From assembly GCA_964035015.1 (NCBI GenBank), contig OZ036015.1:3402200-3466199 (forward strand): a stretch of DNA of 64,000 bases. Direction: 5' to 3'. This document shows, piece after piece, positions 1 to 17,700 of the stretch. Source of the DNA: Corallium rubrum (taxonomy: Eukaryota; Cnidaria; Anthozoa; Scleralcyonacea; Coralliidae). The notes under the pieces are model-generated. The model did not search any database, was not told where the DNA came from, and worked only from the letters and a program-made list of their open reading frames with translations. A program made the position numbers and the translations under genes. How positions within the stretch are numbered: position 1 is the stretch's first letter; each line of letters opens with the position of its first letter.

Positions 1-65
1 TTGAAACTGAGTATCTTACTTTAATATAATAATGAAACAAACAAACAAACAAACTAAACTATAGA

Positions 66-474
66 TTACAAATCCTGTTCATCAAAGCCGTCAAACTCTA
101 AGTCTGAATCGTCTGACTCAAATAATATGTCGCCAAGTTCTCCGCGTAAATTGTCTTCATCTAACGCGGGAAAGTTACCGGAAACAAGATCGTCTTCAGT
201 TCCATCTAGTTTGTTGGAAATCCTGCACGTGAGAAAAGAATTTGTAATTGATTCTTCTTTGACATTTTCCCACGCTCAGCTCACCCAGTTGATGATATTT
301 TGGCGTGTTGGTTGTCGTAGATTTACATTTGCGTTTCTCTTCGTAACAAGAATTCCACTCTCGTACCCTCTTACAATCGATACTAAACTCTCGTGCAGTT
401 TGTGAAACATTGTGCCCATTTTGCCTATGCCACTCTACAACGTTTACTTTCCATTCGACACTGTATTGTTTCAA
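66..474 (-). mobile_element. Internally deleted pogo/Tigger-type transposase remnant
   Basis: The minus strand starts at 474 with an intact helix-turn-helix-like N-terminus (MKQYSVEWKVNVVEWHRQNG, then VSQTAREF and KRVREWN). This resembles the pogo/Brinker-type DNA-binding domain. Near 276 this frame becomes unrelated, and a second frame (275 down to the stop at 66-68) carries AWENVKEESITNSF followed by an acidic tail rich in D and E (DDSDLEFDGFDEQDL). That is the look of the C-terminus of DDE_1 (pogo/Tigger) transposases. The whole catalytic DDE core of about 300 residues is absent between the two parts, and they are out of frame, so the copy cannot be active. I saw no convincing terminal inverted repeats. 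Family assignment is inference from motif shape. Confidence 0.6.
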
Positions 475-829
475 CTTTCATGGCATGGTTGCTGTTTACC
501 GTATAAACATTTTCCCCAGAGTGACCGGATCAAAATGTGTTAATTCTCATTGGTTAATTTAGGCGGACCTCTGCGAACACATAGGGGTAATCAGTTGCAG
601 TGAGAAAATGTCTAAGAATAGCGTGTTTTGACAGCTTGGCCCTCGAATAGAATAAGCCCGAAAAATTACTTTTGTCGTAAATAGGGGGTGGGCGCTTGCT
701 CGGACGTGGGCGCTTACCTGCGGCACTACGGTATTTGCTTTTTTGACTTTGTTTTCTTGAACAATTAAACTGATACTCTGAGGAGTAAATCATTTGGTCA
801 TTCTGGTGTTAGACAGAGTAAACAATAAA
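475..829. other. Unassigned sequence between pogo remnant and R128 array
   Basis: Non-repetitive sequence with no supported gene. A 79-codon open frame at 554-793 on the minus strand has no recognisable motif. This may be the outer part of the pogo-type element next to it. Confidence 0.4.
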
Positions 830-1716
830 GGGACCATTTTTGAGCAGCTCAGACAGGAATGGGTTAATCACTTGTTAACTCATTGCTGCCTAGGATGGCT
901 GAGGGTTCTCTCTTTGATGAGTAAAATCATCTGGTGTTAGACAGAGTAAAACAATAAAGGAACCATTTTTGAGCAGCTCAGACAGGAATGGGTTAATCAC
1001 TTAATTGTTAACTCATTGCTGCCTAGGATGGCTGAGGGTTCTCTCTTTGATGAGTAAAATCATCTGGTGTTAGACAGAGTAAACAATAAAGGGACCATTT
1101 TTGAGCAGCTCAGACAGGAATGGGTTAATCACTTGTTAACTCATTGCTGCCTAGGATGGCTGAGGGTTCTCTCTTTGATGAGTAAAATCATCTGGTGTTA
1201 GACAGAGTAAACAATAAAGGGACCATTTTTGAGTAGCTCAGACATGAATGGGTTAATCACTTGTTAACTCATTGCTGCCTAGGATGTCTTAGGGTTCTCT
1301 CTTTGATGAGTAAAATCATCTGGTGTTAGACAGAGTAAACAATAAAGGGACCATTTTTGAGTAGCTCAGACATGAATGGGTTAATCACTTGTTAACTCAT
1401 TGCTGCCTAGGATGTCTTAGGGTTCTCTCTTTGATGAGTAAAATCATCTGGTGTTAGACAGAGTAAACAGTAAAGGGACCATTTTTGAGCAGCTCAGACA
1501 GGAATGGGTTAATCACTTGTTAACTCATTGCTGCCTGGTTAAAATTGCAGTAGTTTGTTTGAATTTGGTACGTCTTTTAGACTCCCTGGATATCCCCTGA
1601 AAGGATGTCTGAGGGTTCTCTCTTTGATGAGTAAAATCATCTGGTGTTAGACAGAGTAAAACAATAAAGGGTCGACCATTTTTGGTCAGCTCAGACATAC
1701 GCAGTGGTTATAAAAA
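830..1716 (+). repeat. R128 tandem array (about 7 units of a TTAA-bounded MITE-like repeat)
   Basis: Head-to-tail copies with a period near 128 bp. Each begins TTAACTCATTGCTGCCTAGG and ends AGGAATGGGTTAA, and units are joined by TCACTTG. Unit ends are imperfect inverted repeats of each other. A small internal hairpin (GATGA...TCATC) and the block TGGTGTTAGACAGAGTAAAA are constant. The last unit is interrupted near 1540-1605 by unrelated sequence. The array lies just upstream of an SPPL2 exon. Confidence 0.9.
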
Positions 1717-1776
1717 CAAATTGATGAGGTATATTTGAATTTATTAAGTCTATTTGTGATCTTTTCTTTTTTCTAG

Positions 1777-9347
<7,571 letters not shown>

Positions 9348-9559
9348 GAAATTAAACGTTATTTTAATGAACACAGGAGCATGGCAGGAGCATGCAGTGA
9401 AAATCCAAGAGAATTTGATGTATAGATCTCGAGTTGTAAACTCTCAAAGTTTACCATAGCTAGTTCATTTTTGAAGAAATTTGCGCTTCTTGGTAACAAT
9501 GTCTTAGGATGTACGCATGTAGATGGACAACTATGCATAAGAACAAAAGTAGCGTGCTG

Positions 9560-10076
9560 CATAGGCAGTGTAGAAACAACAATCGAAATATAGTAAGGCT
9601 AGATATCCTGCCGAAGCAGAGAACGTAAAGACTCCCACGTTCTCTGTTTCGGCAGTATATCTAACCTTACTATATTTCGATATGCATAAGAACAACGGAT
9701 TTTGATATTAATGATCCATCTGTGTACGTTGTAAGGCGTTGTTAGGGACTGTTTAAGTGAAGTGGATTGACAGTTTAAGCGGATTGAAAAACGCGAGTAA
9801 AGTCAATCCGGCACATATTTACATGGAGAATCCAATCTGCTTGGAACATGTAATAAAAGTAGCGTGCTGCGTAGGCAGTGTAGAAACAACAATCGAAATA
9901 TAGTAAGGTTAGATATACTGCCGAAACAGAGAACGTAGGAGTCTAACGTTTCGAGCGAAGGCCCTTCGTCAGAGAGAAAACGTGGAAAACTCTGACGAAG
10001 GGCCTTCGCTCGAAACGTTAGACTCCTACGTTCTCTGTTTCGGCAGTATATCTAACCTTACTATATTTCGATTTTA
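9560..10076. mobile_element. Two related foldback (palindromic) elements
   Basis: At about 9585-9690 and 9870-10075 the sequence folds back on itself with near-perfect arms (shared arm GGTTAGATATACTGCCGAAA). The second palindrome has arms of about 90 bp and a short loop (GAGAAAACGTGGAAAAC). Each arm carries one copy of the hammerhead-like motif, on opposite strands. Both elements are followed by the same CTTACTATATTTCGAT. They sit about 200 bp after the SPPL2 stop. Confidence 0.85.
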
Positions 10077-10185
10077 GATGAATCAGATTGGAAACACTCA
10101 AGTCGATCTTTGCTTTAATCTCAAGTCAATCCACTCCACTGCGTGAATTAACTTCAACCATCCGTTCCGATCAGATCGAAAACTT

Positions 10186-10445
10186 TCAATCTTCTTCATG
10201 TAAACACAACAAGGGGAAACAACATGCGAGATTTGACTTGAACACTCAATCTTCTTCATGTAAACACAACAAGGAGAAACAACATGCGAGATTTGACTTG
10301 AACACTCAATCTTCTTCATGTAAACACAATAAGGAGAAACAACATGCGAGATTTGACTTGAACACTCAATCTTCTTCATGTAAACACAACAAGGGGAAAC
10401 AACATGAGAGATTTGACTTGAACACTCAATCCATTTCATGTAAAT
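10186..10445 (+). repeat. 60-bp tandem repeat, about 4 copies
   Basis: Units of exactly 60 bp beginning CTTCTTCATGTAAACACAAC. They are open in frame on both strands because 60 is divisible by three. There is no start context or gene support. Confidence 0.95.
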
Positions 10446-10531
10446 AGGGCCAAACTGAGCTAGAAGCCTATCTTTTCAACAAAAATGTCAACTAATGTTT
10501 CACTACTAGACACTTAAAGTCCAATACATGA

Positions 10532-10962
10532 AACGAAAATTAAGTTTGTCTTATTTGAAAGAACACTTAAAATGATAGAGTAACACATTTTGCAGTTTTT
10601 CGTTTCCTTACTTCGTTCTTGAGATATTTCAGTTTGTTTGATGTAAATGTCGCATGTTGCGACGTCACACGTGCATAATGAGTTATCGAAAAACGTTATA
10701 TATCTTTGCTATTGTCAAATATAGTCACTTGAAAATCTTTTTATAATCTTGAAAATGCTTCTCTCGAATTATTTTGGTTTCATAATAGCAAAGATATATA
10801 ACTTTTTTCAACAACTCATTATGCACATGTGACGTTAAAATGTTTAATTTGCATATCAAACAAACTGAAATATCTCAAGAACGAAGCAAGGAAACGAAAA
10901 ACTGCAAAAGATGTTACTCTATCATTTTAAGTGTTCTTTCAAATAAGACAAACTTAATTTTC
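10532..10962. mobile_element. Foldback MITE with about 200-bp inverted repeats
   Basis: Left arm AAAATTAAGTTTGTCTTATT is matched by its complement at about 10940-10962. The arms include TTTCAGTTTGTTTGAT and GCTATTGTCAAATAT segments. A second copy, broken by nested insertions, lies at 15757-16790. Confidence 0.85.
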
Positions 10963-10984
10963 CTTTCATAGGCCCTTCTATGCT

Positions 10985-11150
10985 TGTACCACAGGAAGGG
11001 AGGGGGGGGGGGGGTGACATTTGGGGAGGGGTAATGCTTGTTATTTATATGATGTGTTGCGTCGTGGTGTATGTGTGTCAATTTTTTTTCTCACCATAAA
11101 TTTATTTTCAAAAGTCTTTTCTAAAACTATTGGAAAGTAGAGAATTTTAG
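10985..11150 (+). other. Unassigned spacer with a G run
   Basis: Contains GGGAGGGGGGGGGGGGG near 11000. No gene or repeat family recognised. Confidence 0.4.
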
Positions 11151-11159
11151 TTTAATTGA

Positions 11160-11590
11160 ATGATAAACTGCTGAGAGTAGTTTCGATAACGAAATACTGA
11201 CGTTTCAAGCAGAGTTCTTCATCAGAGTAAAAAGTAGAGTTGTGTAGGCAGTGTTTTAGATAGAGCAAAGTGAAAAGATGGTAAACTGCTGAGAATAGTT
11301 TTGATAATGATATACTGACGATTCAAGCAGAGTCCTTCATCAGAGTAAAAACTAGAGTGTTGTGTAGGCAGTGTTTTAGATAGAGCAAAGTGAAAAGATG
11401 GTAAACTGCTGAGAATAGTTTTAATAACGAAATACTGACGTTTCAAGCAGAGCCCTTCATCAGAATAAAAAGTAGAGTGTTGTGTAGGCAGTGTTTTAGA
11501 TAGAGCAAAGTGAAAAGATGGTAAACTGTTGAGAATAGTTTTGATAACGAAATACTGACGTTTCAAGCAGAGCTCTTCATCAGAGTAAAA
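11160..11590 (-). repeat. 120-bp tandem repeat carrying hammerhead-like cores (4 units)
   Basis: Period 120 bp. Each unit, on the minus strand, has TACT, CTGATGA, a 12-nt stem-loop, GAAAC, GTC, AGTA. These are at 11229-11195, 11347-11313, 11467-11433 and 11587-11553. The second copy has GAATC in place of GAAAC and the third has lost the CTGATGA match by one base next to the stem. A fifth, altered copy is at 11907-11874 after the palindrome. Confidence 0.85.
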
Positions 11591-11597
11591 AGTAGAG

Positions 11598-11795
11598 TAA
11601 AAGTAGTGTGCTGCGTAGGCAGTGTTGAAACAACAATCGAAATATGGTATAGTAGGTTAATACTGCCGAAACAGAGAACGTAAGTGGTCTAACGTTTCGA
11701 GCGAAGGCCCTTCGAAGGGCCTTCGCTCGAAACGTTAGACCACTTACGTTCTCTGTTTCGGCAGTATTAACCTACTATACCATATTTAAAAAGTA
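11598..11795. mobile_element. Perfect palindrome of the same foldback family, nested in the 120-bp repeat
   Basis: Arms run from about 11650 to the centre at 11712 (CCCTTCGAAGGG) and back to 11785, sharing CTGCCGAAACAGAGAACGTA with the element at 9870. It interrupts the fourth/fifth unit of the 120-bp array, since the array unit resumes at 11790 (AAAAGTAGAGTGTTG). Confidence 0.85.
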
Positions 11796-11977
11796 GAGTG
11801 TTGTGTAGGCAGTGTTTTAGATAGAGCAAAGTGAAAAGATGGTAAACTGCTGAGAATAGTTTTGATAATGAAATACTGACGTTTCAAGCAGAGCCCTTCA
11901 TGAGAGTGAAATGTGGTGAAAGGCTCTGCTCGAAACGTCAGCATTTCATTATCAAAACTTATTTCAGTAGTTTAGGT

Positions 11978-12270
11978 AATATTTCAAACACGAACAGGAG
12001 TGTTTTATCAGATATAAAACACGAGGTGAAACCGAGTGTTTTAGATCTGATAAAACACGTTCTGCGAGTGTTTTGAATGGCTTTAAAAACGATCACCATT
12101 TGGTAAGTTCGTTGGCGTAGTAATTTTGAAAAATAACGTTGTCTAAGGCGAGAAAATCAAAGCTAAAGTTTATGTAAATCAGGAGAATGTTTTATCACAT
12201 AAAACCACGATACGGTTATGATTTTTCTTTGTGTTTTCCTCATGAATTATTAATGCATTTTTTAACATCT
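11978..12270 (+). repeat. Dispersed repeat family D1, copy 1
   Basis: About 290 bp starting with a hairpin (GTGTTTTATCAGATATAAAA with its complement) and ending TTTTCCTCATGAATTATT. The same element in the same orientation is at 26052-26337 and 47300-47585. Confidence 0.9.
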
Positions 12271-12317
12271 TTTCACTTTGCTCTAGCTAAAACACTGCTT
12301 ACGCAACACTCTACTTT

Positions 12318-13660
12318 TTGTAATAATGTAATGCGATGTAATGCGATGTAATGCGATGCAATGTAATGTAATGTAATGCAATGTAATGCAATGCAATGTA
12401 ATGTAATGCAATGCAATGCAATGCAATGTAATGTAATGTAATGCGATGTAATGCGATGTAATGCAATGCAATGTAATGTAATGTAATGCAATGTAATGCA
12501 ATGCAATGTAATGTAATGCAATGCAATGCAATGCAATGTAATGTAATGTAATGCAATGCAATGCAATGCAATGCAATGCAATGTAATGTAATGCAATGCA
12601 ATGCAATGCAATGCAATGTAATGCAATGCAATGCAATGCAATGTAATGTAATGTAATGCAATGCAATGCAATGCAATGCAATGTAATGTAATGTAAGGTA
12701 ATGTAATCCAATGTAATGTAATGCAATGCAATGCAATGCAATGTAATGTAAGGTAATGTAATCCAATGTAATGTAATGCAATGCAATGCAATGCAATGTA
12801 ATGTAATGTAAGGTAATGTAATCCAATGTAATGTAATGCAATGCAATGCAATGCAATGCAATGTAATGTAATGTAAGGTAATGTAATCCAATGTAATGTA
12901 ATGCAATGCAATGCAATGCAATGCAATGTAATGTAATGTAAGGTAATGTAATCCAATGTAATGTAATGCAATGCAATGCAATGCAATGTAATGTAATGTA
13001 AGGTAATGTAATCCAATGTAATGTAATGCAATGCAATGCAATGTAATGTAATGTAAGGTAATGTAATCCAATGTAATGTAATGCAATGCAATGCAATGCA
13101 ATGCAATGTAATGTAATGTAAGGTAATGTAATCCAATGTAATGTAATGCAATGCAATGCAATGCAATGCAATGCAATGTAATGTAATGTAATGTAAGGTA
13201 ATGTAATCCAATGTAATGTAATGCAATGCAATGCAATGTGATGTGATGTGACGTGATGTAATGTAATCCAATGTAATCCAATGTAATTTAATGTAATGTA
13301 ATGCGGTGCGGTGCGGTGCGATGCGATGTCATGCAATGCGATGCGATGCGATGCGATGCGATGCGATGCGATGCGATGCGCGATATTGTGATGCGATATT
13401 GTGATGTGATATTGTGATGTGATATTGTGATGTGATGTGATATTGTGATGTGATGTGATGTGATATGATATTGTGATGTGATGTGATGTATTGTAATGTA
13501 ATCGGTAATGTAATATAACGAATAATAGAATGGATTGAAGTGGAATGAAATGAGAAGAAATGAAATGAAATGGAATGCAATGAAGTATAACGGAACGCAA
13601 CGGAAGGTAGTATAATGTAATGCAATACAATTGCGTGGTAATATATGTACAGCAATCCAT
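12318..13660 (+). repeat. ATGTA/ATGCA pentamer satellite with higher-order structure
   Basis: About 1.3 kb of ATGCA and ATGTA pentamers. Between 12680 and 13230 they are arranged in a higher-order unit of about 65-75 bp, marked by ATGTAAGGTAATGTAATCCA. The 3' part degenerates through ATGCG and TGATATTG variants to 13640. Three ORFs of over 300 codons on the minus strand are artefacts. Confidence 0.95.
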
Positions 13661-13859
13661 GCATTGCGCAGCATAAATTGACTGTCTAGCCTTAATTAGA
13701 CAATATATATAGTTTGAATGACCAATAAACAAAGCTAGAAAATTGAGATTCTTACATTTTGTTAAAATCAGGACTAGCACAACGTCGAAACAATTTTGCT
13801 TTGTCTTAAGAAATATATGTAACTTAAAATTTTTAGAAAATTATATGATTTTTATATTT

Positions 13860-14090
13860 TACATCGTGACGTCATAGTGACGTCACGATGTTGTCAGAGA
13901 CAATGAGTTGACGTCTGATGACGTTACAATGTCGTATAGAGGCAATGAGATACCGCCGTGGTGACGTCACGATGTGACAATGAGGTGACGTCACGACGTC
14001 GTCATAGAGACAATGTGATGTTGTCATGGTGACGTTACGATGCGGTGACGTGGTGACATGATGTCGTCATAGTGACGTCAGGGATGTAGT
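13860..14090 (+). promoter_or_regulatory. Cluster of TGACGTCA (CRE-like) palindromes
   Basis: TGACGTCA or one-base variants recur with GTGACGTCACGATG as the fullest form: two copies within 20 bp at 13867-13887, then at about 13957, 13984 and 14073. Spacing is irregular, so this may be a degenerate minisatellite. It lies 650 bp upstream of the CDC42 effector start. A regulatory role is inference only. Confidence 0.4.
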
Positions 14091-14254
14091 TGTGGTGTAT
14101 ACCTCGTGTTTTGTTGATTTGTGCAAGATAATGCACTCGTATATTTTTAGAGAAAATATCGCACGCCTGTGTTCACAAAATATCTAGACACATGTTAGAA
14201 TAAAAATATCTGTCGTAAAACAGTAAAATAACGTCCATTGCCCTCTGAAGGGTT

Positions 14255-14540
14255 TACAGGGGATCTAGCAAGCATAATGGGTCTAGTAGGGATAATCGGG
14301 TCTGGCAGGGTAATGAGGTTATAATGGAGGTAATATAGATATATAGGGATAATGTGTGTATCTTTGGGATAATAGGGATAGCTAGGAATAATGAGAGCGA
14401 TTAGGGGTAATGGGGACGCATAGGAAAAATAGGGTCTGGCATGGATAATGGGGACTTTAGGGAAAATGAGGATGTTAGGGGTAATGGTGTTAAGTAAGGA
14501 TATAGGGGTCAACTAGTGGTAATGGGAACCTGTAGGAATA
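14255..14540 (+). repeat. Degenerate GGGATAATGGGG-type minisatellite
   Basis: Loose tandem units of about 20 bp around GGGATAATRGGGTCT. It resembles the 27720-28390 array in composition. Confidence 0.75.
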
Positions 14541-14736
14541 ATGTTGTATTATCCCAACTGATCCCTTTTTCACCCTACCCAGTAGCCTGCTTGCGGGTGG
14601 AATTGTTTAAGAAGTAAACAAAAACACTCAGGCATTCCTTCTTTCAAGTCCTTCGATCGTCGACCAAAGAGTGACGAAGAAGTGGAAGAAGACGACTGAC
14701 GAAAGGTGATTGTTTTCACCCAAGATCTCGCGTTAA

Positions 14737-17700
14737 ATGGCTCTCGAAAGAGATCAACGACCCGGAATAATCACCCGAGTTCTCATATGGATGCATTTTC
14801 GTGAAGCACCTCCGCCAAGAAACGTAAGTTTCCGTCGTATTATTTAAAATCTAAAAACCTCCCTGAAGACTTCTTGGTTGACTATGTTGGTCTGTGGTTG
14901 AACACAAAAGAACAACCTTACATAGAAGAGGTTTTATTTGACTGATCTATTCTGAAATGAAATGGTTTATAAGCTGAGTTTCTTCATGGTTTCTTGTAAT
15001 ATTCGACGAACAATATCCGCAGATTGCCACTTCTAGTCTTAATTAATAAGGGCGGATTTTTTTTCAAGTCGTTTATTAAAACGTCACGAGTTCAACGTGT
15101 GATTTCTCTTAAAGAAAGATCTCAAATAAAACTTAAAATATAGAGACCAAATAATCAACTACTAAGCCGGATTTAGCTCTCAATGACTTAAAGATTTGTC
15201 TAATGTTTAACAAACATCTTTCCAGGTGGTCTGTCTATTACTAAAGAAAGTCTTTTCTTCTATCAAACTATTGTCAAAAAATTATAAATTATTTTACTAT
15301 TAATCCCCTTTTCTTTAGAGCAAAAACTACAGTACTCAAATAGCTGAGAAATCTTTTCAAAGTATTTCAGATCGCAGTATCACAAAAATACTTTGTATTC
15401 AAAAATATAGCATGTTGTCAATATTGTTATGAAATATGATCTGGAATATTCTAATATTAAATAAATTATTATTTGACTAGATAAATAATCATCTAAGTTT
15501 TACTCATCAGAATTCAATCAACTTATTTTTAAACCAGTTTATGAATACTGCCTATTTGTAATATTTTCATATATTTTTTAGTGTCATTGTGAAATATGAT
15601 CTGATACACAAATTATTATTCTAACAGCAAGCAATACGCTGACTAAAATGCCAGCGAATAATAGTTCGGAAAAAATTGAGATTCTAGAATTTAATCTCAA
15701 CTAATACGTTGTTCTAAATCCTAGTACTTCTTGAATGGAGTGTTCTTAAGTCATCGAAATTAAGTTTGTCTTATTTGAAAGAATACTTAAAATGACAAAG
15801 TAACATCTTTTACAGTTTTTTTGTTTCCTTGTTTCAATCTTGAGATATTTCAGTTTGTTTGATATGCAAATTAAACACCTTGACATCACATGTGCATATT
15901 GAGTTGTCAGAAGTTATATATCTTTGCTGTTAAGATTTCAGCGATGGAAGTACCAAGTGGAAAATGTAGTCGGGTGATAAATATTATTGCCCAGCAGATA
16001 ACTTTTAAAAACACCATATATTGAATAGGAATACATTGGTGTTTATGGTGTTTTTAAAAGTTATCTGCTGTGCAATAATATTTACCACCTGACTATCTTT
16101 GCTGTTATCAAATTGAATTAATTCAAAGGAAGCGCAGGGGTTGAAATAAGCGGGCGCCAGGTCACCAAATGCGACCAAATTTCTAATGTGGCGACCAGAT
16201 ATTTTCCGCAGGTAGCCCTTGTGGCAACTAAGAAAAAATAAGAAATATACTGTTACTTTACTTACTAAAGAGGTAGGATTGTATGATAAGTTTATTAAGC
16301 AAGCACATCATTCACCAATGTTATGAATTGAATTGAAATAGATAGATAGAAACGGAGAGACAGACATTTTCTACTATGTATAATAGTATCACTAATAACT
16401 ATTAATGTGTTTTCTTGGTCAGAAAGTTTTGATTTTAACACAAAAATATGACAATTAATATAGAGCGACTTGATATGAAATTTGGCGACTAGATTTTCTT
16501 CTCTGGTAGCCACTTGGGTGACTAAAAAAAAATTCTTATTTCAACCCCTGAAGCGTGTGCATGTGTTTCTCTTACAACACCAAACATATAGAATTTTCAA
16601 GTGATCATATTTGACAATAGCAAAGATATATAACCTTCTCTGATAACTCACTATGCACATGTGACGTCAAGATGTTTAATTTGCATATCAAAGAAACTGA
16701 AAATATATCTCAATAACGAAACAAGGAAATGAAAAACTGCAAAAGCTGTTACTTTGTCATTTTAAGTGTTCTTTCAAGATGAATCACTTCTATACTCAAA
16801 ACTAAACTTAGATTGTTCCAGAATTCGATCTCAAGTAATTGGTTATTTCTAATTACTAGTACACATGTAAAAATACAGTCTGATCAGCTCTGATATCAGA
16901 TCTGTTCAGAGAAATGTAGCGACCCTTGATACAGCCTGACAGCTACAGAATGTTCCAGCGCTGATGTATAAACATTTAGTCCGAATTTCTAACAGCTGCA
17001 ACAGCTCCATAGACATCATACCTGTTCAGTCTGTTATATCAAACTGATACAGCACTGACCATGTCAGGCTGATACAGTTTGACAGAATCTGTTCTGAACA
17101 GTCTGTTGTAGCTGCAGGTATGATACAGATATGATATCATAGGATTGTCATAGCTGATACTACAACAGGCTGTATCAGGGATCGCTACATTTTACCGAAC
17201 AGATCTGACATTCTGCATCAGGTCTGACACAGAGTGTGTAGTTTTGGGTGTGCAATGAATCAATGTTCCAGAATTCAATCTCAGCTAATTGGTGATTGGT
17301 CTAACAAAATATGGAATCTCTAATTGCGACATTTGTTATTGTGACGTAATGCGCACCGATATTTTTCTCGCGTATTTTATCTCGCGACAAAAAAAATCTC
17401 CAAAAAACACGTCCCATGTAGCATTGCGTCATCTCACCACTCCTCTCTCTCTCTTGCTGCAAGTAACTCTGAAAGTCCGAAAGACGAAGCTATGTGTTTG
17501 CGGTCAAAAAAATACACGAAATAAGTGAGCGATTGCCGTGTGCCTTCGTGACACATTCCTTTGGAAGCTGTTCTTTATTTCTGCGATGGTTATGAGTCCG
17601 AATTGGCTTTGTTTTTCCTGTTGTGTCACCCAACAGCCTCCACCCGTAAGCAAAGTGGACTGAATATCCCCATCCATTAATACACATTAGAGTTTCATCC

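Noticed and set aside
554-793. 79-codon minus-strand frame as a gene
   Set aside because: No motif, no supporting context, and it lies at the edge of a transposon remnant.
1060-1200. CTTTGATGAGTAAAATCATC in R128 as a hammerhead core
   Set aside because: No GAAA and no cleavage triplet in the right place. It is only a small hairpin.
830-1716. R128 or the 60- and 104-bp arrays as CRISPR arrays
   Set aside because: The DNA is animal, the repeats have no variable spacers of constant length, and no cas genes are present.
12273-13780. Minus-strand frames of 332-489 codons (ITLHCIALHYIT type)
   Set aside because: They arise from the ATGCA/ATGTA pentamer satellite.
17289-17528. Frame considered as an alternative cysteine-rich first exon of the CDC42 effector
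   Set aside because: Its cysteines do not fit the family pattern, and no suitable donor in the right phase was found before the CRIB exon.
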